From Candidatus Endomicrobium neocapritermitis (lineage in GTDB: Bacteria; Elusimicrobiota; Endomicrobiia; Endomicrobiales; Endomicrobiaceae): a stretch of 64,000 nucleotides of DNA. The stretch is taken from positions 18,171 through 82,170 of the forward strand of contig WRJZ01000047.1 of assembly GCA_009778325.1 (NCBI GenBank). The letters run 5' to 3'. This document shows positions 19,078 through 26,665 of the stretch, piece by piece; position 1 is the stretch's first letter; each line of letters starts with the position of its first letter. Below the pieces are notes generated by a model. The model had not been told where the DNA came from. It made no database searches and worked only from the letters and a program-made list of their open reading frames with translations. Both the position numbers and the translations under genes were made by a program.

Positions 19078-19940
19078 GAAGAATTATAGATTTTACTATT
19101 GAAAAAATTATTTTTTTATGCGGAATACTTTCGATTGTTTTTGTAGTATTGATATTTGGTTTTTTGCTTAAAGAAGGCTTTGCTTTTTTTAAAGATTATA
19201 ACATAGTGAATTTTGTTTCAGGAAAATTTTGGTACCCTACTTCAGATCCTGCGCAGTTCGGCATACTCTCGCTTATAGTCGGTTCTTTGTTTGTTACCGT
19301 GGGGGCGACAATTATTGCCGTTCCGCTCGGAGTTATGTCAGCGCTTTATATTTCCGAAATCGCCCCGAAAGGGGTTCGCGACGTATTAAAATCTTTTGTC
19401 GAACTTATGGCGGCTATACCAAGCGTAGTTATAGGTTTTGTCGGCATGGTAACGCTTGTTCCGTTAGTACGCACTCTTTTTGATTTACCGACGGGGCTTA
19501 CGGCGTTTTCCGGGTCTATAATGCTTGCGTTTATGGCGATGCCTACAATAGTTTCCATTTCGGAAGACGCGATACGTTCCGTTCCATGGTCGTATAAAGA
19601 AGGCGCTTTGGCTTTGGGCGCTACAAGATGGCAGATGATAAGAAGAATAGTTCTGAAAGCCGCAATGCCGGGAATTATCGCGGCCGTAATGCTTGGCATC
19701 GGAAGGGTTATCGGCGAGACAATGGCTGTTATGATGATAACCGGAAATGCCGCGCATATTCCCAATACCATATTTGAACCCGTAAGAACAATGACGGCAA
19801 CCATAGCAGCAGAAATGGGAGAAACCGTAAAAGGCGGTTTGCATTACAGAGCGTTGTTTGCCATCGGGCTTGTGCTTTTTATAATTACGTTTATAGTAAA
19901 TTTTATAGCGGATTTGTTATTGGGAAAGAGCAAGAAATAA
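19074..19940 (+). CDS. pstC: Phosphate ABC transporter permease PstC
   Basis: 288 residues with six hydrophobic segments. It begins at the ATG overlapping the pstS stop. The cytoplasmic EAA-type loop (EGALALGATRWQMIRRIVLKAAMPGI) contacts the ATPase. It pairs with PstA as the channel for phosphate across the inner membrane. Its stop codon lies inside the left arm of the palindrome at 19938. Confidence 0.95.
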   Translation: MRRIIDFTIEKIIFLCGILSIVFVVLIFGFLLKEGFAFFKDYNIVNFVSGKFWYPTSDPAQFGILSLIVGSLFVTVGATIIAVPLGVMSALYISEIAPKGVRDVLKSFVELMAAIPSVVIGFVGMVTLVPLVRTLFDLPTGLTAFSGSIMLAFMAMPTIVSISEDAIRSVPWSYKEGALALGATRWQMIRRIVLKAAMPGIIAAVMLGIGRVIGETMAVMMITGNAAHIPNTIFEPVRTMTATIAAEMGETVKGGLHYRALFAIGLVLFIITFIVNFIADLLLGKSKK

Positions 19941-20060
19941 TTAACAATTAACAAATAACAATGAATAATGTCGGAGTTTCGCGAAAGCGAAACCTAGTTA
20001 GTAGATTTTTGCGAAGCAAAAATACAATAATTGTTAACTGTTAATTGTAAATTGTTAATT
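19938..20060. repeat. Palindromic element, AATTAAC-type arms with double-hairpin core
   Basis: Left arm attaacaattaacaaataac, right arm ttgttaactgttaattgtaa. Core hairpins are GTTTCGCGAAAGCGAAAC and ATTTTTGCGAAGCAAAAAT, joined by CTAGTTAGTAG. It separates pstC from pstA inside the operon. Confidence 0.88.
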
Positions 20061-20070
20061 GGTGTTAAAA

Positions 20071-20925
20071 ATGATTAAACTAAATCCTAAATTATCGCAG
20101 AAACTTTCGTATGTGCTGCTTTTTTGCGCTACATGCTTGGTTATTGTACCGGTTACGGTGATAATTTTCATTATCGTTAAAAACGGGGCTTCCGCTATTA
20201 CGTGGGAATTTTTAACATCAATGCCTAAAGACGGCATGCGCGGCGGAGGAATTCTTCCGGCCATACTCGGAACTTTGTCCATAGTCGTGTGTGCTATTTC
20301 AATAGCTTTGCCGATAGGCGTATGCGCCGCTATTTATTTGAACGAATACGCGAAAGATAACCTTCTTACAAGAATAATAAAACTCGCTATAGTAAATCTC
20401 GCGGGAGTTCCGTCGGTAGTTTACGGATTGTTCGGATTAGGCATTTTCGTTATGCTTTTAAAACTTGGAGTATCAATTATAGCGGGAGCTTTAACTTTGG
20501 CAATTATGGAGCTTCCCGTGATTATAACGACGGCGCGCGGCGCGCTCAACAGCGTTCCTTATTCTTTCAGGGAGGTCAGCTTATCTTTGGGCGTCAGCCG
20601 CTGGCAGACCATACAATACATAGTTTTGCCGAATGCTCTTCCCGGGATTTTGACGGGCGCGATTTTGAGCATAGCCAGAATTTCCGGCGAAACCGCGCCG
20701 ATATTGTTTACGGCAGCAGCGTTTTACGTTCCGCATCTCCCGCGTTCCGTATTCGATCAGGTAATGGCTTTGCCGTATCATCTTTATATTATATCAACGC
20801 AGATACCCGGTATGCCTAAAAATATCATTTACGGTACGGCGCTCGTGCTTTTGATGCTGGTTTTATCAATGAGTTTAGTCGCGATAATTGCCAGATTATA
20901 TTTTAGAAAACACAGAAAATGGTAG
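20071..20925 (+). CDS. pstA: Phosphate ABC transporter permease PstA
   Basis: 284 residues from ATG 20071. Six hydrophobic segments are visible, with an EAA-type loop (REVSLSLGVSRWQTIQYIVLPNALPGI) and the family's RISGETAPILFTA. It is the second half of the phosphate channel with PstC. No strong ribosome-binding site precedes it; the palindrome right arm ends ten bases upstream. Confidence 0.94.
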   Translation: MIKLNPKLSQKLSYVLLFCATCLVIVPVTVIIFIIVKNGASAITWEFLTSMPKDGMRGGGILPAILGTLSIVVCAISIALPIGVCAAIYLNEYAKDNLLTRIIKLAIVNLAGVPSVVYGLFGLGIFVMLLKLGVSIIAGALTLAIMELPVIITTARGALNSVPYSFREVSLSLGVSRWQTIQYIVLPNALPGILTGAILSIARISGETAPILFTAAAFYVPHLPRSVFDQVMALPYHLYIISTQIPGMPKNIIYGTALVLLMLVLSMSLVAIIARLYFRKHRKW

Positions 20926-20931
20926 GGGAAA

Positions 20932-20960
20932 GGCAATTACGAATGAAAGGCAAAACGGCG
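20932..20960. repeat. Remnant of an AATTACG-type palindrome arm
   Basis: ggcaattacgaatgaaaggcaaaacggcgg resembles the left arm and loop start of the AATTACG-type elements without the right arm. It lies directly before the pstB1 start, and GGCGG may double as its ribosome-binding site. Confidence 0.5.
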
Positions 20961-20965
20961 GAAAA

Positions 20966-21715
20966 ATGGATAAAATAAAAGTAGAAAATCTTAGTTGTTT
21001 TTATAATAAAAAATGCGCGCTAGAATCTCTCAGCATAAACGTGGAGAAAAATGAGATTCTTTCAATAATAGGCCCGTCCAACAGCGGAAAAACGACATTT
21101 TTAAGAACGCTTAACAGAATGAATGATTTGGATACGAATTATTCAAGAAGCGGCAGCGTATATCTCGACGAAAACAATATTTTCGCAATGAATATGGAAA
21201 AGCTGCGCAAACGCGTCGGAATGCTTTTTGCGATGCCTATTCCTCTTCCGATGACGATTTATGAAAATATAGTTTACGCTCCAAAAAGGCTCGGGCTTGT
21301 TTCAAAAAAAAGCGAGATGGACGCCATAGTGGAAGAAGCTCTTAAAGACGCTTCTTTATGGGATGAAGTTAAAGACAGGCTTGATTCTTCCGGGATGAAA
21401 TTGTCAGGCGGACAGCAGCAGAGGCTGTGTATAGCCAGAATTCTTGCCATTAATCCCGAAGTGATTTTATTTGACGAACCTTGTTCCGGGCTGGATCCGA
21501 TTTCAACCGCGAAAGTAGAAGAATCGATGCTGGAGCTCAAGGAAAAATATACTATAGTTCTTGTTACAAATAACGTAAAACAAGCTTCAAGAGTCGGAGA
21601 CAGAACCGCGTTTTTCTTAATGGGCAAGCTTATTGAAATTGATAAAACGGCTACTATGTTCGTGTCGCCTAAGCAGAAACAGACTGAAGATTATATAACA
21701 GGACGTTTTGGATAA
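20966..21715 (+). CDS. pstB: Phosphate ABC transporter ATPase, copy 1 (H-loop His replaced)
   Basis: 249 residues from ATG 20966. Walker A GPSNSGKTT (36-44), signature LSGGQQQR (146-153) and Walker B VILFDEPCS are intact. The H-loop, normally VTHN, reads VTNN, so the switch histidine is Asn202. The next gene is a second PstB with the opposite defect. Together they should form one normal and one degenerate ATP site, so I read this as half of a heterodimer rather than a failing duplicate. Confidence 0.93.
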   Translation: MDKIKVENLSCFYNKKCALESLSINVEKNEILSIIGPSNSGKTTFLRTLNRMNDLDTNYSRSGSVYLDENNIFAMNMEKLRKRVGMLFAMPIPLPMTIYENIVYAPKRLGLVSKKSEMDAIVEEALKDASLWDEVKDRLDSSGMKLSGGQQQRLCIARILAINPEVILFDEPCSGLDPISTAKVEESMLELKEKYTIVLVTNNVKQASRVGDRTAFFLMGKLIEIDKTATMFVSPKQKQTEDYITGRFG

Positions 21716-21720
21716 AGAAA

Positions 21721-21841
21721 GAGTGAAGAGTTAAAAGTGAAGAGTGAAGATGTTGTGTTTCGGCTTTGCCGAAACTGATTAATAGGTTTTCGCGAAGCGA
21801 AAACACCTTATCTCCACTCTCAACTCTTCAATCTTCACTCT
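21721..21841. repeat. Palindromic element, GAGTGAA-type arms with double-hairpin core
   Basis: Left arm gagtgaagagttaaaagtga, right arm actctcaactcttcaatctt. Core hairpins are GTTTCGGCTTTGCCGAAAC and GTTTTCGCGAAGCGAAAAC, with TGATTAATAG between. It separates the two pstB copies. Confidence 0.88.
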
Positions 21842-21858
21842 GTATTTGGAGTTACAAC

Positions 21859-22614
21859 TTGGAAAAAATAGAAATAAAAAATTTCAATCTCTGGTACACG
21901 GATTTTCATGCGTTAAAAAATATTAACATGAAAGTTAAAGAGAAACAAATTACCGCGATGATAGGGCCTTCGGGGTGCGGTAAATCGACGTTGTTGCGCG
22001 CGTTAAACAGAATCAATGATACGATAGAGGGCGTTAGAACCGAAGGTGAAATAAATATCGGAGGAAAAAATATTTATGCCGACGGTATTGATGTGGATTC
22101 GCTAAGGAGAAACGTCGGGATGGTTTTTCAAAGACCGAATCCTTTTCCGATTTCTGTTTACAATAATGTCGCTTTCGGACTTCAGGTTAACAGAATAGAA
22201 TCGAAAAAAAGCGTAATCGACCAAACCGTACGGGAAAGCCTTGAAGCCGTTTTGCTGTGGGATGACATAAAAGACAAATTAAAAAAATCAGCGCTTGAGC
22301 TCAGTCTGGAACAGCAGCAGAGATTGTGCATAGCAAGGGTTATCGCCGTAAAGCCGCAGGTGATTTTGCTGGATGAACCGTGTTCTACTCTTGATCCCGT
22401 CGCCAATCAGAGAATAGAAGAGCTTATGATGCAACTTAAAGAAAAATATACGATTGTCATAGTAACTCACAACATGCATCAGGCGGCGAGAATTTCAGAT
22501 GAGACCGCGTTCATGCTGCTCGGAGATTTGATAGAGTTTGACAAAACCGATAAAATATTTACGAATCCGTCACAGAAACAGACGGACGATTATGTCAGCG
22601 GCCGTTTTGGATAA
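21859..22614 (+). CDS. pstB: Phosphate ABC transporter ATPase, copy 2 (degenerate signature motif)
   Basis: 251 residues from TTG 21859, chosen because TTGGAG lies seven bases upstream and an earlier frame start is inside a palindrome. Walker A GPSGCGKST (36-44), Walker B VILLDEPCS and the H-loop VTHN with His204 are intact. The signature reads LSLEQ (148-152) where LSGGQ is expected. It is complementary to copy 1, which has a normal signature but no switch histidine. The C-terminus ends SGRFG as in PstB generally. Confidence 0.93.
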   Translation: MEKIEIKNFNLWYTDFHALKNINMKVKEKQITAMIGPSGCGKSTLLRALNRINDTIEGVRTEGEINIGGKNIYADGIDVDSLRRNVGMVFQRPNPFPISVYNNVAFGLQVNRIESKKSVIDQTVRESLEAVLLWDDIKDKLKKSALELSLEQQQRLCIARVIAVKPQVILLDEPCSTLDPVANQRIEELMMQLKEKYTIVIVTHNMHQAARISDETAFMLLGDLIEFDKTDKIFTNPSQKQTDDYVSGRFG

Positions 22615-22620
22615 CAAAAG

Positions 22621-22712
22621 TCATATAAAATATAAAAAGAAAAAAAACGGCATTTATATATTTGAAAGATAGTTTCGTTATTTTTTATATTTTATATATT
22701 ACATTTTATATG
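22621..22712. repeat. Palindromic element, ATATAAAAT-type arms
   Basis: Left arm tcatataaaatataaaaaga, right arm tttatattttatatattaca. It is AT-only but follows the same layout, with heptamer-like words in each arm and gtttcgtta in the loop. It lies between pstB2 and phoU. Confidence 0.65.
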
Positions 22713-22728
22713 TTTCCGGAGGAAACTT

Positions 22729-23394
22729 ATGCGCCACTTTGATATGGAAATGAACGATTTAAAAAGCCGTTTGGTTGATATGGCCGGACTTGTGCAGCAG
22801 ATGCTGAAAGCCACGACCGACGAGCTTGTTTCAAGAGATCCGAATCTTTCTGAAACGGTGTTTTCGCTTGAAAAAGAAGTGAATGTCCAGGAAATAGTTA
22901 TTGACGACAAATGTCTTAAGCTTATAGCTTTAAACCAGCCCGTGGGGGCTGATTTAAGATTTATAACTTCGGCTATGAGAATTAACAGCGATTTGGAAAG
23001 AATGGCTGACGAAGCCGTAAATATATCGGAAATTGCGCTTGATTTGCTCAAATATCCCCAGCTGAAGCCGCTTATAGACATACCTAAAATGGTCAGCGTA
23101 GTGCAGCAGATGGTTGCCGACAGCATACAGGCGTTTAATAAAAGCGATGTCGAACTTGCAAGATCGGTTCTTGAAAAAGACGATGAAGTGGACGATCTTG
23201 AAAGGCTTGTTTTTAAAGATCTGAAAGTTTTTATGACCAAATCATCCGATCCGAATACGATACATACTGCGGTTGATTTAATTCTTGTCGCCAGATGCAT
23301 CGAAAGAATCGGCGACCATGCGACAAATATCAGCGAAGACGTAATTTTTATGGTTCACGGAAAAGATATCCGCCATCCGAAGAATTTTAAATAA
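22729..23394 (+). CDS. phoU: Phosphate transport regulator PhoU
   Basis: 221 residues, the usual length, with GGAGGA before the ATG. It has two homologous three-helix halves carrying the metal-binding patterns of PhoU: RINSDLERMADEAVNI near residue 85 and CIERIGDHATNI near 190. PhoU couples the Pst transporter to phosphate signalling. No PhoR/PhoB-type two-component genes are nearby. Confidence 0.95.
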   Translation: MRHFDMEMNDLKSRLVDMAGLVQQMLKATTDELVSRDPNLSETVFSLEKEVNVQEIVIDDKCLKLIALNQPVGADLRFITSAMRINSDLERMADEAVNISEIALDLLKYPQLKPLIDIPKMVSVVQQMVADSIQAFNKSDVELARSVLEKDDEVDDLERLVFKDLKVFMTKSSDPNTIHTAVDLILVARCIERIGDHATNISEDVIFMVHGKDIRHPKNFK

Positions 23395-23455
23395 GAACCT
23401 GCAATGTTATTGCGGATTTTGAGCCGCAATTTAATTATCAGAATAGGAAGTTCTA

Positions 23456-23629
23456 ATGCGCAAAATTAAAATTTTGTCGAAATCGGGATTTAATAATGTT
23501 CACGTTGAACATATTCATTCCGAAATTTTTCAGCTTAACCTTGCTCCGCGTCCTCCAAACTCCGAGTTTTAAAGGCGTTACGCATACTATGCCGTGAAGG
23601 CAAATACTTTAATACAGGATTATAAAACA
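23456..23629 (+). pseudogene. Remnant of the PurS-like N-terminal domain of a fused PurSL
   Basis: ATG 23456 has AGGAAG six bases upstream and encodes 38 residues to TAA 23570-23572; the same frame then continues without a stop to 23629. The two pieces read like the PurS segment of fused PurSL proteins: a FNNVHVEHIHSEIFQLNL strand-helix pattern, then VKANTLIQDYKTNEP, compare the ADPVIQEY-type junction. It ends where purL begins in another frame. The long-form PurL type downstream supports this, but similarity is by eye only. Confidence 0.5.
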
Positions 23630-23630
23630 A

Positions 23631-26018
23631 ATGAACCGCAATAACATGGAAATTTTAAAACTTTCAGACAAAGAGCTTGTAAATTTCAGCAAAAAAAATT
23701 CTCTTTCGTTAAACCTTCAGGAAATGAAGGCGGTGCAGAATTACTTTAAAAAGCTTAAAAGAGAGCCTGCCAAAGCTGAACTTGAAACCATAGCCCAAAC
23801 ATGGAGCGAACACTGCAAACATAAAACATTGACAGGCGTCATAAAATACAAAGGCGCAGACTCTAAAGGCAAAAAAGTAAATGTTACCTATAATAATATG
23901 CTTAAAGAAACGATTTTTAAAGCCACCATGGAGCTTAACAAACCGTGGTGCTTATCTGTTTTTAGAGATAACGCGGGCGTTATAGAATTTGACAGATTAA
24001 GCGGAATAGCGTTTAAAGACGAAACGCACAACCATCCGTCGGCATTAGATCCGTACGCGGGCGCGGCTACCGGCGTAGGCGGCTGCGTAAGAGATATTAT
24101 GGGAGTTGGCACAGGCGCGAAACCTTTGGCGGTTACCGGCGTGCTTTGCGTGGGCAACCCTGAAACGCCTGCTAATAAAGTCCCTAAAGGATCGCATCAT
24201 CCGAAATTTGTATTAAAAAATGCGGTTGCCGGAGTTCGCGACTACAGCCGCGACCACGGTATACCTGTTATTAACGGCGGCGTGCGTTTTGACGACGGTT
24301 ATATGTCCAACCCGCTTGTTTACGCGGGCGTTATGGGCATAATGCCTAAAAGCGCTATAAATAAAGATGTAAAAACCGGCGACTTGGCCGTAGCCGTGGG
24401 ACGCAAAACATGGCTTGACGGCATACACGGCGCGACTATGTCGTCCAGGGATTTGGATGAAAATGCCGGCGCTTCGGGAGTTCCTCAGGGCAACCCGAAA
24501 TTTCAAAAAAAGATATTGGACGCGCAGCTTAAAGCGCGCGACTTAAAACTTTACCGCGCGGTTACGGATTGCGGCGCGGGCGGATATTCAAGCGCTTTCG
24601 GCGAACTTGGCGAAAAGACCGGCGTAAATATAGAGCTTGAAAAAATTCCGGTATTAAAGAAAGGCTTAGAGCCTTGGCAAATTTGGGTCAGCGAAACTCA
24701 GGAAAGAATGGCTTTCGTGGTTCCTGCGAAAAACATAAAAAAGTTTTTGGAAATATTTAAAAAAGCGGGAGTTGAAGCTGTCGTTATAGGTAAATTTACG
24801 TCTGACAAAAAATTGACGCTTACATATAATAATGCTTTTGTAGCGCAAATGGATATGGAGTTTTTGCATAAAGGCGTTCCGAAAAGCATAAAAAACGCGG
24901 TTTACACGCCTAAAAAAGAAACATTGCAAAAACCCGTAAAGTTTAATGATGCAAAAATTAAAGAAAGCCTGAAAAAAGTTTTGGCGGATTTGGCCGTATG
25001 TTCGCAGGAACCGATTATCAAAAAATACAACAGCGAAGTCCAGGGACAAACAGTTGTTAAGCCTTTGGCCGGCGGCGTGCCTTCGGACGCAAGCGTTATA
25101 TGCCCCGACAAAGTAATAAAAGGCACAAAAAAAGGGATTGTGCTTTCCCACGGGTTAAACCCGGAGTACGGTAAAGTTAATACTTACAAAATGGCGGCTT
25201 CGGCTGTTGAAGAATCGCTTAGAAACGCTGTTGCCGTCGGAGCTAATCCGGACAGAATTGCCGTGCTTGATAACTTTTGCTGGGGCAACCCCAATAAACC
25301 TGAAGTGCTCGGCTCTTTGGTGGCTGCGGCCCGCGCTTGTTATGATATGTCTAAAAAGTTCGGAGTGCCTTTTATAAGCGGCAAGGACAGCTTGTATAAC
25401 GAGTACACAGTCGGCGGTAAAGCCTATGCAATACCGTCTGCACTTTTAATTTCGGCTATGGGCGTGGCTGATAATGTAAAAAATACCATGACGATGGATT
25501 TTAAACGCGCGGGTAATATTATAATGCTTTTGGGTATTACCAGAAATGAACTGGGCCAAAGCGTATTTAACAGAGTAAACAAAATTTCAGGCGGCGTAGT
25601 GCCTGAAGTTTATCCAGAAGAATCTTTAAAAATTATGCGCGGCATTTACAAAGCGGCAAACAAAGGCTTAATAAAAGCCTGTCATGATATTTCAGCCGGC
25701 GGTTTAGCGACAGCGGTAAGCGAAATGGCTTTCGCGGGACAAAAATGCGTAAAAATAAATATTGATGCGGTAAAATGCAAAGAAAAAATGACTTTTGCGG
25801 AGATATTGTTTTCCGAATCCAACGGAAGATTTATAGTTGAAGTCAGCCCGGATAATGCAGCTAAAGTTAAAGAAATATTTAAAGGCAGCGTCTGCTCGGA
25901 AATAGGGCATGTCTGCAACTGCAGCGAAATAATTTTTGAAAGCGATAAAAACAAAATAAACGCTGCGGAAAAGTCCGCTATCCTCTTAAGCAGTTGGAAA
26001 AATACGATTAATTTATAA
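23631..26018 (+). CDS. purL: Phosphoribosylformylglycinamidine synthase, PurL subunit
   Basis: 795 residues. It makes FGAM from FGAR, ATP and ammonia delivered by PurQ. TWSEHCKHKT near residue 60 is the long-form (PurSL-type) version of the conserved SEHC motif. FKDETHNHPSALDPYAGAATGVGG is the substrate/ATP loop, and PFISGKDSL plus CHDISAGGLATAVSEM lie in the second half. No GATase domain is attached and no purQ is in the window. The start is uncertain: ATG 23631 has AGGA eleven bases upstream, and ATG 23646 is an alternative. The upstream PurS-like stretch looks broken. It is followed by a strong terminator. Confidence 0.93.
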   Translation: MNRNNMEILKLSDKELVNFSKKNSLSLNLQEMKAVQNYFKKLKREPAKAELETIAQTWSEHCKHKTLTGVIKYKGADSKGKKVNVTYNNMLKETIFKATMELNKPWCLSVFRDNAGVIEFDRLSGIAFKDETHNHPSALDPYAGAATGVGGCVRDIMGVGTGAKPLAVTGVLCVGNPETPANKVPKGSHHPKFVLKNAVAGVRDYSRDHGIPVINGGVRFDDGYMSNPLVYAGVMGIMPKSAINKDVKTGDLAVAVGRKTWLDGIHGATMSSRDLDENAGASGVPQGNPKFQKKILDAQLKARDLKLYRAVTDCGAGGYSSAFGELGEKTGVNIELEKIPVLKKGLEPWQIWVSETQERMAFVVPAKNIKKFLEIFKKAGVEAVVIGKFTSDKKLTLTYNNAFVAQMDMEFLHKGVPKSIKNAVYTPKKETLQKPVKFNDAKIKESLKKVLADLAVCSQEPIIKKYNSEVQGQTVVKPLAGGVPSDASVICPDKVIKGTKKGIVLSHGLNPEYGKVNTYKMAASAVEESLRNAVAVGANPDRIAVLDNFCWGNPNKPEVLGSLVAAARACYDMSKKFGVPFISGKDSLYNEYTVGGKAYAIPSALLISAMGVADNVKNTMTMDFKRAGNIIMLLGITRNELGQSVFNRVNKISGGVVPEVYPEESLKIMRGIYKAANKGLIKACHDISAGGLATAVSEMAFAGQKCVKINIDAVKCKEKMTFAEILFSESNGRFIVEVSPDNAAKVKEIFKGSVCSEIGHVCNCSEIIFESDKNKINAAEKSAILLSSWKNTINL

Positions 26019-26037
26019 TTTTAACTTCCATAGTGAA

Positions 26038-26079
26038 AATAAGGAAAGGGCTCCTGATGTTGAGCGCCCTTTCCTTATT
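26038..26079 (+). terminator. Strong hairpin terminator after purL
   Basis: AATAAGGAAAGGGC pairs perfectly with GCCCTTTCCTTATT (14 bp, 14-base loop), followed by TATTGATG; the arms are AT-rich at the base. It stands about 20 bases after the purL stop, so purL probably ends a transcript. The rest of 26019-26342 holds the palindrome at 26188 and an AT-rich stretch before the next gene with no convincing promoter. Confidence 0.75.
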
Positions 26080-26187
26080 TATTGATGAATAATGCCTAAA
26101 CTCCGCAGGCTATGCGAAATAATTTTACAAAAAAATCACATAAATTATTTGTCGAGTTCTACTATAATATTTAAATATAAAAGGAAG

Positions 26188-26264
26188 CTTGAAAGTTAGG
26201 CAGCTCAGCAAAGACAAAGGCTTTGTTGTTGTCCGCCAAACTTCCGAGCTGTCAAACTTCTGTC
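26188..26264. repeat. Palindromic element, GCAGCTC-type arms
   Basis: gaaagttaggcagctcagc is complementary to a right arm with ccgagctgtcaaacttc. The loop aaagacaaaggctttgttgttgtc resembles the loop of the copy at 45475, which has the same arm word. Confidence 0.7.
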
Positions 26265-26342
26265 GTTTTTTATTTGTAAAAAACATTAAATATTTTGTAA
26301 AATCATATCTAATTAAATTATGTTAGATTAAAAGGCGGATTT

Positions 26343-26654
26343 ATGGGGTATTGCATTAATTGTTTATTTCAAGGCGATAACAGTTTAGACGAAAACGGAA
26401 ACGGAAGAATTTTCTGCATGGTTAAAAGAAAATGGATGGCGGAAAACGATTCCTGCGAAGAATTCACCGAATACGCGGATCTCAGCAAAGAAATCCGCAA
26501 CAAGTACGCTTTTGAAGTCCGCGAAAGAAAAAGCGGCAGCAACAAAATTTCTGTAGTGATAAATCAAAACTGGAAAGCTATGATCGTAACCATGATCGCC
26601 GCTTTCGTAATGTTTATGATTATCGTTAAGTTTTTCGATAAGTATATTTTTTAA
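26343..26654 (+). CDS. Small Cys-containing protein with C-terminal membrane anchor
   Basis: 103 residues, family not recognised. The N-terminal half has CINC (4-7), FCMV near 23 and DSCEEF near 35, a spacing that could hold a metal. The C-terminus is one strong membrane helix (about 78-97; MIVTMIAAFVMFMIIVKF) followed by FDKYIF, which suggests a tail-anchored or type II inner membrane protein. It is twelve bases upstream of purD and probably co-transcribed. Confidence 0.7.
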   Translation: MGYCINCLFQGDNSLDENGNGRIFCMVKRKWMAENDSCEEFTEYADLSKEIRNKYAFEVRERKSGSNKISVVINQNWKAMIVTMIAAFVMFMIIVKFFDKYIF

Positions 26655-26665
26655 TTGAGGATTAA

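Noticed and set aside
21859..22614. PstB2 as a pseudogene because of its altered signature
   Set aside because: The frame is full length, all other motifs are intact, and the defect is complementary to PstB1.
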